The notes under the pieces: model-generated | The model's database searches: none | What the model was told of the DNA's origin: nothing | Seen by the model: only the letters and a program-made list of their open reading frames with translations | Program-made: the position numbers and the translations under genes | Assembly: GCF_052114605.1 (NCBI RefSeq) | Contig: NZ_JBFRFB010000010.1 | Location: 62,001 to 126,000 of the forward strand | Direction of reading: 5' to 3' | Source: Microvirga sp052114605 | GTDB taxonomy: Bacteria > Pseudomonadota > Alphaproteobacteria > Rhizobiales > Beijerinckiaceae | Length of the DNA: 64,000 bases | Part shown: positions 27,138-35,422 of the stretch, in pieces | Layout of the letters: each line of letters opens with the position of its first letter | How positions within the stretch are numbered: the first letter of the stretch is position 1

Positions 27138-27835
27138 GACAAGCGTTCTCCGTTCTGCCGGGCAGCCCAAAGCGCCGCCTGTTGAATGAGCCGCGCCTGA
27201 CCGGGTTCTGTCAGGGAGGCAAGGTCGTGGCCGGTCGTCAGGGTCACAGCCCTGCCGGCAAACTCTCCACCCGCTCGTGCCCATGCCACCTGGTGGCTCA
27301 CGCCGGCGACCGCGACGCCTTCTGCCAGGATGACCGAACCGGGATGCAGCGACAGATTGCGGTAATGTTCGTCGGAAACTGTGAAGGGCTTAACGCCCCG
27401 CGTCACCGGATGATCGGCAACCGGTGTGATGCGCACCGACTCGAGCCCAGGAGCATGGAAGCTGTCTCCCCAAACCCAGCCGCCGCCAAGAATGTCGTGC
27501 CAGCCCGACCAATCGTCGAAACAGATGCAACCGGTATGAAGCGAGATGAGTCCGCCGCCGCCCGCCACATGAGTTGTCAAGGCAGACTTCAGATCGTCGC
27601 CGGTTTCGTAGGCCCATTCGGCGCGGAATGGCTCATACTTATCGTTGCCCAACATTCTCCAGCGCAAGCCCTGGATCACCAGAAGGTCCGCAGGCTGTTC
27701 CAGCGCAGCAATCATCTCGGCCGGCTGGCTGACGATCTCCACAGCCATGCCTGCAGCGGCCAGAATGCCCGCTGTAGCTGCCGACATTTTTTCGAAGTCG
27801 TGGTAGATCCCGCCGGTGAAGATGATTGCGCGCAT
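27134..27835 (-). CDS. ThuA-like domain protein, 233 residues
   Basis: A class-I glutamine-amidotransferase-like fold of the ThuA (trehalose utilisation) family. Visible are the N-terminal FTGGIYHDFEKMS, the central GGGGLISLHTGC near residue 90, and SDEHYRNLSL near 145. The Cys after HTG could be nucleophile-like, but a catalytic triad cannot be confirmed by eye. ThuA proteins are linked to sugar-ketone metabolism; here it stands between two SDR genes of a P450 operon, so an isomerase or hydrolase role on an oxidised ring compound is possible. Function not assignable. Confidence 0.8.
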   Translation of the reverse strand: MRAIIFTGGIYHDFEKMSAATAGILAAAGMAVEIVSQPAEMIAALEQPADLLVIQGLRWRMLGNDKYEPFRAEWAYETGDDLKSALTTHVAGGGGLISLHTGCICFDDWSGWHDILGGGWVWGDSFHAPGLESVRITPVADHPVTRGVKPFTVSDEHYRNLSLHPGSVILAEGVAVAGVSHQVAWARAGGEFAGRAVTLTTGHDLASLTEPGQARLIQQAALWAARQNGERLS

Positions 27836-27841
27836 GCTGGT

Positions 27842-28579
27842 TCAGCTTCTGGGCAATGCGCGCAGCAGGCTGTGGCAAACACCGCCATCCACGACCAGCT
27901 GATGTCCATTCACGTAGCGAGCCTTGTCGGAAGCGAGATACCAAACCGCCTCTGCAATATCCTCGACCGTACCCAAGCCGCCATTCGGCACTGCACCGCC
28001 ACGGGCGGCACGCACCTTGGGATCGGCATAGATCGGAGCCGACATGCCGCCGTCGATAAAGCCAGGTGCCACGCTGTTGACCCGGATGCCGAACGGACCC
28101 CATTCGATGGCCATGTGCTCGGTGAGCTTCGCGATCGCCGCCTTGGCGGCAGGATAGGCGCCTGCGCCCGGACCGGGCGTGATGGCATTGATCGATGTGA
28201 TATTGATGATCGCGCCGCCACGATCGGCCATTGCCTTCGCCGCCACCCACGAGCAGGTAAACGTGCCCAGTACGTGAACATCGAGCACTTTGCCGAACTG
28301 AGCCGGGCTCTGCTCCAGCAACGGGCCGAACGAAACGATGCCGGCATTGTTCACAAGTACATCGGGCGCAGCGCCGAACTTGGCGAAGGCCGCCTCGACC
28401 GCCGCCTGATCGGTGACGTCAGCAACCAAGGCAACGCCGTTCGAAAACTCTGCTGCAGCGGCCTCGGTCTTTACCGGATCCAGATCCAATATACCGACAC
28501 GAAAGCCTTCAGCATCGAATTTTTGAGCAATCCCTGCTCCCAGACCAACAGCGCCGCCTGTTACGATCACGGACTTCAT
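27842..28579 (-). CDS. short-chain dehydrogenase/reductase (SDR)
   Basis: 245-residue classical SDR: TGGAVGLGAG (residues 7-16), ILDLDP with Asp after beta-2 (NAD preference), NNAGIVSFG near 85, catalytic YPAAKAA near 150, and C-terminal GHQLVVDGGV. It overlaps the stop of the upstream P450 by four bases (ATGA) and ends seven bases before the ThuA-like gene. It likely oxidises the alcohol made by that P450; this is inferred from the coupling. Confidence 0.9.
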   Translation of the reverse strand: MKSVIVTGGAVGLGAGIAQKFDAEGFRVGILDLDPVKTEAAAAEFSNGVALVADVTDQAAVEAAFAKFGAAPDVLVNNAGIVSFGPLLEQSPAQFGKVLDVHVLGTFTCSWVAAKAMADRGGAIINITSINAITPGPGAGAYPAAKAAIAKLTEHMAIEWGPFGIRVNSVAPGFIDGGMSAPIYADPKVRAARGGAVPNGGLGTVEDIAEAVWYLASDKARYVNGHQLVVDGGVCHSLLRALPRS

Positions 28580-29757
28580 GACTTTGCCTCTGTCTCATGG
28601 TTCAGCAGAACCGGATAGGAAGAGAAATTCTTGCGGGAGGTGTTCATATCACGAACGGCTTGGCGCTCGGGGTCGGGGCGTACGTCGCGATCGAGAAGCG
28701 CTCGCACCAATTGGGTGACGATGCCGTATTGGTGATTGGCAGGATCGGTTTCCGGCCCAGGCAGGACACCGCCATCGAGATCGCGGCCAAGGCACATATG
28801 CATGCCATAGCCGAAGGTCAGCCCCCAGGATGGGACGCCATCAGCGCGCGACCGGTCTGGATCGAATTCGTCCGCGGTTTCACCGAAGAGATCACGCTGG
28901 CGATTGGCTGCGGCGAAGTCCAACACGACCCTGCCCTCACCCGTGACCGGGCACGAGCCTTCAGGCCGCCGCCAGGCAACAGGGCTCGCCGGATGCAACC
29001 GGAAGCTTTCATGCACGCAACGCTGAAGGTAAAGCGGATCCTCGCGCAGATTCTGCCGCGCAGAAAGATCAGGCCAACGCTGGAAAATCTCGTGCATGGC
29101 ATGGACCATGGAGTTCGCCGTCGAATGCGAGCCCGCCTGAAGAAAGAATGCCATCTCGCGCAAGATCACTTCATCCGAGAGGCCCAACTTCTCGCGCTCG
29201 CGCAGCAGCAGCGTCAGGATATCGCGCGGCAACGCATCGCCGCCCTCCTCCAGCGCCTTCAACCGCCGCTCGATGGAAGGTATGAGAAAACTTGTTCGCA
29301 GCTCTTCAAGTCCGGCGCGTACTTCTGTGCGGACTTCTTCCTTGTCGCGGGTGGAATGCACCAAGGTCGCGCCCTCCGAAAAAGTCTTTACCAATCGCAG
29401 CAGACGCTCGGTTTCATCCGCCGTTTTTTCGGGCCGGTCGATCCCGGCGAAGTCGGCCGTCAAGTTCATCGTCACCCGATAACCGAACTCCACGAGATCC
29501 ATCCGGCCTTGCGTGATGGATGTTTTGAGAACCTGCGCCAATGCCGGCGGAAAAATTTCGGCCTCGTAATAGGCGAAATAATCTTTGCGCAGGATCGAGA
29601 ATTCGAGCACCCGGCGCTTATGATGCTCCGGCCCATGCAACGTGAGCAGAACACTATCCATCACGACGCCACCCTCATCGTAGAGAGCCTGCCGCATTGA
29701 CCTATCCGCCAGGACACGGGTGATTTCGTGATAGTCAGTAACGACGCGTTCGTTCAT
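28576..29757 (-). CDS. cytochrome P450, soluble bacterial type (second, operon-leading)
   Basis: 393 residues, no membrane anchor. I-helix motif AGSHST (residues 208-213), K-helix ESFR (250-253), heme loop FGYGMHMCLG with Cys322. It is the first gene of the long minus-strand operon that runs to 15423, behind LysR operator copy 2 with a leader of roughly 140 bases. It is coupled by ATGA overlap to an SDR, suggesting hydroxylation followed by alcohol oxidation as early steps. The CYP family cannot be named without a search. Confidence 0.93.
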   Translation of the reverse strand: MNERVVTDYHEITRVLADRSMRQALYDEGGVVMDSVLLTLHGPEHHKRRVLEFSILRKDYFAYYEAEIFPPALAQVLKTSITQGRMDLVEFGYRVTMNLTADFAGIDRPEKTADETERLLRLVKTFSEGATLVHSTRDKEEVRTEVRAGLEELRTSFLIPSIERRLKALEEGGDALPRDILTLLLREREKLGLSDEVILREMAFFLQAGSHSTANSMVHAMHEIFQRWPDLSARQNLREDPLYLQRCVHESFRLHPASPVAWRRPEGSCPVTGEGRVVLDFAAANRQRDLFGETADEFDPDRSRADGVPSWGLTFGYGMHMCLGRDLDGGVLPGPETDPANHQYGIVTQLVRALLDRDVRPDPERQAVRDMNTSRKNFSSYPVLLNHETEAKS

Positions 29758-29934
29758 GAAACAGCCCTTCGACGACGCATATGATCGTGCTGCTCAAGTT
29801 TCGGACTTGGATCGCGGGAGATGGCGTGGGACGCGACGAAGACAGCCTTCGGCGCCCGCTTTAGCGGGTGATGATCGTCCACGGCTCCTCCCGTAGCTTG
29901 GAATTTGTCCAATCATCGCCACTACGGGAGCATG

Positions 29935-29976
29935 GTCAATTTTAATAATCTAAGAGAAGCTATCTGTTTTTCAGAT
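29935..29976 (-). promoter_or_regulatory. LysR operator-promoter, copy 2 (P450 operon)
   Basis: Read on the minus strand: ATCTGAAAAACAGAT (29976 to 29962), 19 bases, AAATTGACCAT. The operator is the exact reverse complement of copy 1, and spacing to the TTGAC element is the same. A perfect 12-bp palindrome, GCCTCTAGAGGC, adjoins it at 29977-29988. Confidence 0.78.
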
Positions 29977-30011
29977 GCCTCTAGAGGCACATTGCAGCCG
30001 CTGTCGAACGA

Positions 30012-30554
30012 TCAAGCTTTGATCGCCGGCCAGCCTTCCCGGATCGGATCCGAACCATCCCAGTCAACGGCAGCCTGAGCAATCTGCTCGAACACCGAAC
30101 GACGTTCCGGTCCTTTCCTGGTGATCTCGAAAACCAGCTTCGGATCTTCGGGATGTTCCATATAGGCGAAGGGTCCGTAAGCCGAGCGGCCTTCTTGAAT
30201 CATAATCCAGCCCTGCGCACGTGCGCGTGCGACGGCGCCATCGAAATCCTCTTCCCAGGATGAGACATGCTGGAGCGGACTGCCATCTTCGTAGCGGTCG
30301 AACCACTCTGTGTAGATGCTCGGAGCCGGGCTGAGTTGCTGGATGAGTTCGATCTGAAGATTTCCGCTATTGGCCAACGCCGCGTGCATTTCCAGTTCGA
30401 TGGGCTCGCCGCGATAAATGCAGACCGGAAGGCGGACATTCCGATTCACAAACCACGGACCGATTCCGACCTTCTCAGACAGAAACTTCATGCGGCTGTC
30501 GATATCGCGCACGACATACCCTGCCTGTTGGATATTCCCGAACACACGGCTCAT
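30012..30554 (-). CDS. VOC-superfamily (glyoxalase-like) protein
   Basis: About 180 residues with the paired beta-alpha-beta-beta-beta modules of the vicinal oxygen chelate fold: VFGNIQQAGYVVRDIDSRM at the start, ELEMHAALANSGNLQIELIQQ near residue 55-75, and the second module HVSSWEEDFDGAVARA with KLVFEITRK near 150. Members include extradiol-dioxygenase-like proteins, epimerases and isomerases. The start MSRVFGN at 30554 is preferred over 30572. It stands alone between operator copies 2 and 3, transcribed from copy 3, so it belongs to the LysR regulon. Reaction unknown. Confidence 0.82.
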   Translation of the reverse strand: MSRVFGNIQQAGYVVRDIDSRMKFLSEKVGIGPWFVNRNVRLPVCIYRGEPIELEMHAALANSGNLQIELIQQLSPAPSIYTEWFDRYEDGSPLQHVSSWEEDFDGAVARARAQGWIMIQEGRSAYGPFAYMEHPEDPKLVFEITRKGPERRSVFEQIAQAAVDWDGSDPIREGWPAIKA

Positions 30555-30688
30555 ACTTTCCTCCCCAGCCACCCTGTGGATGGACCAATTTTTTGTATTT
30601 CAAAGAGACAGGCCCGAAACCAGCACATCGTACTGGCGGGCTGTCTCGAGCGATGGGACGGGCTAGTCTTTGTTAACGGGGATCCATG

Positions 30689-30730
30689 GTCAATTCGAAT
30701 AAACTTAACAGCTCTATCTGAAAAACCGAT
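30689..30730 (-). promoter_or_regulatory. LysR operator-promoter, copy 3 (VOC gene)
   Basis: Read on the minus strand: ATCGGTTTTTCAGAT (30730 to 30716), 19 bases, GAATTGACCAT. One operator base differs from copies 1 and 2. The element lies inside the reading frame of the truncated hyuA gene, after its homology has ended, so it marks the edge of the catabolic cluster. Confidence 0.72.
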
Positions 30731-30733
30731 GCA

Positions 30734-30756
30734 GAGCCGGTGAATGCCACCGGCTC
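30734..30756 (-). terminator. hairpin at the hyuA/cluster boundary, possible terminator
   Basis: Perfect 8-bp stem GAGCCGGT / ACCGGCTC with a 7-base loop. On the minus strand eight bases then five T follow (the T-run is part of operator copy 3). It could stop transcripts coming from the hyuBA remnant, but the gap before the T-run is longer than in standard terminators. Confidence 0.35.
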
Positions 30757-32085
30757 CAGGGGCAATGCCCTGCCCGACCGCTTGGTCGAACCCAATTCGT
30801 CCATGATGGATTGAGCTGCCCCACGGTCCAGCTTGCGCCGCCCCCCAAGAAAATTGTCGGCATCGAGATAGCCGAGGAGCAGGTTGGCATCGGTCACGGC
30901 AGGCACTTTGCCGCCATTGCCGTAACAGGCAGGCCCAGGAACCGAGCCCGCGCTCTCGGGACCGACATGGAAGGTCCCGCCCGAATCCACGCGCGCGATC
31001 GAGCCGCCGCCGGCGCCAATGCTTGCAATGTCGAGGCTGCGCAACGCGATACGCTGGTCCGCAAGCCCGCCATCCGCCGAGAGCACCGCCTGCCCGCCCG
31101 CAATGAGCGAGATGTCCGTGCTCGTGCCGCCCATATCGAAGGGAATGAGATCGCCAACGCCGAGAAGGTCGGCGCAGCGACGCGAACCGGCGATGCCTCC
31201 GGCGGGTCCGGATAGAACCGTTCCGGATGCAAGCCTGGCCGCCTCCTCGACAGGCGCCATTCCACCATGGGAGAGGATGATGAACAGGTTACCCGAGAAG
31301 CCCGCATCAGTGAGACGCCGCTCGAGATTATTGAGATAGCGCCGGACGGCAGGGCCGACATAAGCGTTCACGACAGTCGTCGAGACGCGCTCGTATTCCT
31401 TGATCTGAGGCAGCACATCGCTGGAACGCGAAACATAGACATCCGGCAGCTCGCGCTGAAGACGCTCGACCGTCTCGATCTCATGCTGCGGGTTCCGGTA
31501 GGCATGAAGATAGCAGATAGCGACGGCTTTAGCCCCAGACTGCTTGATCGCCTCGATGGCCTCACCCAGAGAGTTCTGGTCGAGCGGCGTCATTACCGAA
31601 CCATCCGGACGCAGGCGCTCGCGCACCCCGAAGCGACGGTGGCGCGGAACGAGCGGTTCAGGCGGCGGCAAGCGCAGGTCGTAGCGATTGCCTTTCAGAC
31701 CCTCGCGCATTTCCAGCACATCGCGATGCCCTTCCGTCGTCAGAAGGGCAACCTTCGCACCCTTGCGCTCCAGAAGGGCGTTCGTCGCTACGGTCGTTCC
31801 ATGCACGAAGCGGCCTGTCCGGCCGAGCATGTCGGCCAGGGACAATCCATGACGGTGGGCCAGTTCTTCGAGACCGGTCATCACGCCGATCGACTGGTCG
31901 GTGGGGGTCGATGGAGATTTTGCGAAGATGGTATTTCCGCTCTCGTCAATTGCGACCAAATCTGTGAACGTGCCACCGACGTCGACACCAATGGTAAACG
32001 TTTTCATGATGCTTTCACTCCGCTCTCGACGGCATCGATAAGACCTTCCTGGAGATCGCGCCTGCGCGCCTCCTCGCTTCGTTTC

Positions 32086-33534
32086 TCAGGCGCCCCCCAG
32101 CAGCCCAGAAGCACCATGTCGCGCGCCGTCGCCAGCGGTGTTGGCGCGTGCAGGTTTTGCAGTCTCCACGACGAGATCGAGCGCTACGCCGAGTCCGCCG
32201 CGATATTGTCCGTCACCCCCGGAATCCGCCCGTAATTCATGATGCTTAAAGTGAAGCGGGAAGCGGGCTTCAGCGACTTCGATGCTGCCGAACTTGATGC
32301 CGCCGGCGGTATGCCACTCACCGATGGACGACCAGCCGTCGCCCTCGGAGGATGCGCCACCGCCCGGCCGGGCGTGGAACATGTGCCAGATGAACTCGCG
32401 ACCGGTGCGCGGGTCTTCTCCTTGAATGGCGATGCGGAAGCGACGGCTCCAACCGGCCATCGCGCGGTCAGGACAGGAGGCGGCAAGCGCCTTCACAACC
32501 GCCTCGACGATCTCGTTGGAGGGATGGCTCGTACACAACGTCACCGGACGCCCGGGGTCCGCCCAGACGATGGTGCCCGGCTTCGCGACGATCTTCAGTG
32601 GACGCAATGCGCCGGAGCTCTTGGGTGTTTCAGGGTCGATCAGATATGCGAAGGCCATGACGACCGCCGCCTGCATGTTGGCATGGGACGAATTGACGAA
32701 GCTGATCGCCTGAGGATCCGAATCCGTGAGATCGACTTCGACATCGCTGCCGCTTTTCGTCACCTTGGCGGTAATGCGGATGTTCTCGCGCCCAAAACCG
32801 TCATCGTCCAGGAAAGCCTCGCCGTAAAAGACGCCGTCCTTCCATGTCGAGACCACGGCGCGCGCCTGCTGCTCCGCGGCGTCAAGGATCATCTCGATCG
32901 CCTCCTCGACGAGTTCCGAGCTGAACTCCGCGAAGAGCTTCGCCAAGCGGCGCTCGCCGAGATGCGCGGCACCCACCATCGCTGCGAGATCGCCCCTGAA
33001 GTCACGCGGATTGCGGACATTAAGAGCAAGCATATCGAGAAGGTCTTCGCGCAGCCTCCCCGCCTCATAGAGCTTTATTGGTGGAATCCTGAGGCCTTCC
33101 TGCCAGATCTCGGTCGCGTTCGGGTTATATGCGCCGTGGGTGGCGCCTCCGATATCGCTCTGATGCGCTCTCACGATGGTCCAGAACAGGCGCCGCTCGC
33201 CATCGAAGACCGGAACGAACGCCGTCAGGTCCGGCAGGTGACTGCCGCCGTGATAGGGATCGTTCAGCAAGAACACGTCACCGGGGCGAATATCCTGGAA
33301 ACGTTCCTCGACGGCGTGCGCGGCCCAGGGCAATGCTCCCACATGGACGGGGATGTGATCCGCCTGGGCGACGAGGCGGCATTTCGTGTCGCAAATCGCG
33401 AGGGAGAAATCGCGACTCGAGTTCAGGATCTGCGAATAGGAGGTCCGCAGCGTCGCTTCGCCCATCTCGGCGACAATCGAGCTGAAGCGATGCTGGACCA
33501 CCGAGCGGGTAATTGGATCGACTGTTGTCGACAT
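32086..33534 (-). CDS. hyuB: hydantoinase/oxoprolinase subunit B, C-terminally shortened
   Basis: About 482 residues. Family blocks are clear: LLNDPYHGGSHLPDLTAFVPVF near residue 90-110, RAHQSDIGG near 122, NVRNPRDFRGDLAAMVGA near 178, and VDLTDSDPQA near 265. The usual C-terminal Gly-rich GGGGYGDP region of full proteins (about 520-580 residues) is absent. The frame stops in a run of six G on the coding strand (32089-32094). Reading one base less there would continue for about 30 residues and end with TGA overlapping the hyuA ATG, as expected for an intact pair. I suspect an internal deletion plus a frameshift. The start at 33534 has GAGG nine bases upstream. Confidence 0.75.
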   Translation of the reverse strand: MSTTVDPITRSVVQHRFSSIVAEMGEATLRTSYSQILNSSRDFSLAICDTKCRLVAQADHIPVHVGALPWAAHAVEERFQDIRPGDVFLLNDPYHGGSHLPDLTAFVPVFDGERRLFWTIVRAHQSDIGGATHGAYNPNATEIWQEGLRIPPIKLYEAGRLREDLLDMLALNVRNPRDFRGDLAAMVGAAHLGERRLAKLFAEFSSELVEEAIEMILDAAEQQARAVVSTWKDGVFYGEAFLDDDGFGRENIRITAKVTKSGSDVEVDLTDSDPQAISFVNSSHANMQAAVVMAFAYLIDPETPKSSGALRPLKIVAKPGTIVWADPGRPVTLCTSHPSNEIVEAVVKALAASCPDRAMAGWSRRFRIAIQGEDPRTGREFIWHMFHARPGGGASSEGDGWSSIGEWHTAGGIKFGSIEVAEARFPLHFKHHELRADSGGDGQYRGGLGVALDLVVETAKPARANTAGDGARHGASGLLGGA

Positions 33535-33636
33535 TGTTGACTTCCTCGTCATAGGGACAGAGCTTCTCTGCCCTCAGAACTTGGCTGAGTGGATCATGGT
33601 CGGAAAAAGATTTTGAGAGATGCAGTCCGTTCGCAA

Positions 33637-34797
33637 TCAGGCTGTAGACGGCAGGGCCTCCAGCGAGTTGGAGACAGCCGATACGATTTCCTGCACATCG
33701 TCATCGGTCATCGGCGTCGAGAGCGCCATGAGACCGTAGCTCGCCACAAGGATGCCATTATTGAGTAGGTTGAGATTGAACGCGGCAAGCTGGCGGGACT
33801 CCGCATCGCTCATATAGGCCGACCGATAATCCCTCACAGGTTTGTCGGTAAAGTGGATCTTCAGGAGCGACCCGAGACCAACCGCGCCGCCTGGAATATT
33901 CTGCCGTCGAAATGCCTCGTTGATCTCCGAGCGCACCGCATCACCCATCGCGTCAAGACGGGCGAAGGCCGCTTCACCAAGCAATTCCATCGCCGCCAAA
34001 CCAGCGCGCATGGTGACGGGATTTGCTGAGAATGTACCGCCATACGGGAGCGCGGGCTTTCCGGCGCTAGGATCGAACACGGCCATCACGTCCTCACGCC
34101 CACCGATAGCGCCAACCGGGAAGCCGCCTCCGATGATCTTGCCGAGAGTCGTGAGATCGGGGTCGATGCCCCACAGCCCTTGAGCACGGTGATACCCGAG
34201 GCGGAAGGTGATCACCTCGTCGAAGATCAAGAGAGCGCCAACCTCGCGTGACCTCGCGTAGCGCCTGAAGATGCGCCTTGTCGGCAGGTGCCAATCCCGC
34301 GCGGTTCGGCATGGGGTCCACGAGCACGAAGGCGAGGCTCGGGCCATGCTCGCGAATGAGGCTGACCGCAGCGTCGATATCGTTGAACGGGATCGTCACC
34401 ACATCGGCGAGAACGTTCTCAGGCGTTCCTTTTGCGTATGCCACCGAAACAGGTACGTTGCCACCCCAAGCCTCAGGTTTAGGATCAAGGCTCACTTCGG
34501 CATAATCGTAGGAGCCATGATATGCTCCTGCACACTTGGCGATCTTCGGACGCCCGGTAAATGCGCGCGCCGCCTTCAGCGCCATCACGACCGCTTCGGG
34601 GCCGGAATTCGCGAAACGAACCTGACCGTCCGAGGGGAGCCTGCTTGCAAGAAGCTCGGCCAGATCGATCTCGGATTCTGTCAGCATTCCGAACGCGGAG
34701 CTCAGAGCCAATTGCTTGGTCGCAGACTCGTTCAAGGCCGGGGGAATAGCCTCTCCAAAGGCTTGGAACGTGCCGATCTTGTTCAAAGCGGGCAAGG
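33637..34797 (-). pseudogene. class III aminotransferase, glutamate-1-semialdehyde-aminomutase-like, frameshifted and 5'-truncated
   Basis: PLP enzyme of the GSA-aminomutase group. The 5' part reads ESEIDLAELLASRLPS, VRFANSGPEAVVMALKAAR and GAYHGSYDYAEVSL; the 3' part, in another frame, reads LLIFDEVITFRLGYH and the PLP lysine block TTLGKIIGGGFPVGAIGG, ending near 33640. The break is a tandem duplication of 10 bases (34241-34250 and 34251-34260). Removing one copy restores QALREVGALLIFDEVI exactly. In addition the first roughly 60 residues are missing: homology starts near 34790, where it abuts the truncated iclR gene on the other strand. Both defects make activity unlikely. Confidence 0.85.
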
Positions 34798-34807
34798 CCG
34801 CAACCGG

Positions 34808-35407
34808 TCTTACAACCTCGGTCCTCGGCTGGGGCGCCATCTCCATGCGGCTGCCGATGACGGCTGGATCACCGCCCTTGCGCGCCCTCACCTGAAAGAA
34901 CTTGTCGAGACTTCGGGCGAGACTTGTTACCTCACCCGTATCGTCGGGCGCCGCGTCCTCGTTGCGGTATCGGTATCGCCCGAGGTGCGCTGGCGCGGAT
35001 ATGTCCAGCCCGGCATCGAGATGCTGCCGCATGCCGCCGCAACCGCAAAGGCGATCATGGCCTTTCAGGGCGCCTCCCTCATCGAGCAGGTCTTGAGCGA
35101 AACGCTTCCAAAGTTCACAGCCAACACACGCACGGATACAGCCTGGATCGAGAGCGAATTCGCCAAGGTGCGTGAGCGCAACTATGCGACCTGCATCGGT
35201 GAGATCGACGAGGGACTTGCTGCGCTCGCGGTACCCATCAAGCAGCCTGACGGCCAGGTTCTTCATGCTCTGGGCGTGACGGGCCCCCTACAGCGGATCA
35301 TGGACGACTCCATGCCGGAGCGAATTAATGCTCTTCAGCAGACAGCGTCCAAATTGGAAAGCGCCCTCTCCCTTGGGGCCAGCATCACGAAAAGAAATGG
35401 CGGGTAA
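34808..35407 (+). pseudogene. IclR-family regulator, effector domain only (HTH missing)
   Basis: From about 34808 the plus strand reads SYNLGPRLG, then ALARPHLKELVETSGETCYL, GYVQPGIEMLPHAAATAKAIMAF split in the middle, and CIGEIDEGLAALAVPI, which is the complete IclR C-terminal effector domain of about 195 residues. The N-terminal winged HTH that should precede it is gone, and no suitable start codon stands close to the homology. Upstream lies the 5'-truncated aminotransferase on the opposite strand. The two genes were probably divergent, and a deletion removed both 5' ends with their promoters. Confidence 0.78.
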
Positions 35408-35422
35408 GCTCACGCTACCCGT

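Larger units (their letters stand above)
30673..32007 (-). pseudogene. hyuA: hydantoinase/oxoprolinase subunit A, truncated at its 3' end
   Basis: ATP-dependent N-methylhydantoinase or 5-oxoprolinase alpha subunit. The N-terminal two thirds are intact: GVDVGGTFTDLVAID (residues 7-21), VHGTTVATNALLER near 68, SHGGMAPVEEA near 250, GPAGGIAGSRRCADLLG and DMGGTSTDISLI near 275-305. Family proteins have about 650-700 residues; this frame has 444, and homology stops near residue 405 (about base 30,790). The last 40 residues read through a hairpin and the LysR operator. The missing part carries conserved sequence, so the product is probably inactive. The upstream partner hyuB is also shortened. Confidence 0.82.

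Noticed and set aside
27182..28618. 478-codon plus-strand open frame
   Set aside because: Lies opposite the ThuA-like and SDR genes, which have clear motifs and ATGA coupling; the antisense frame has none.
30673..35407. Insertion sequence or transposon as the cause of the broken genes
   Set aside because: No transposase fragment, terminal inverted repeats or target duplication could be seen; the defects are deletions and one short tandem duplication.
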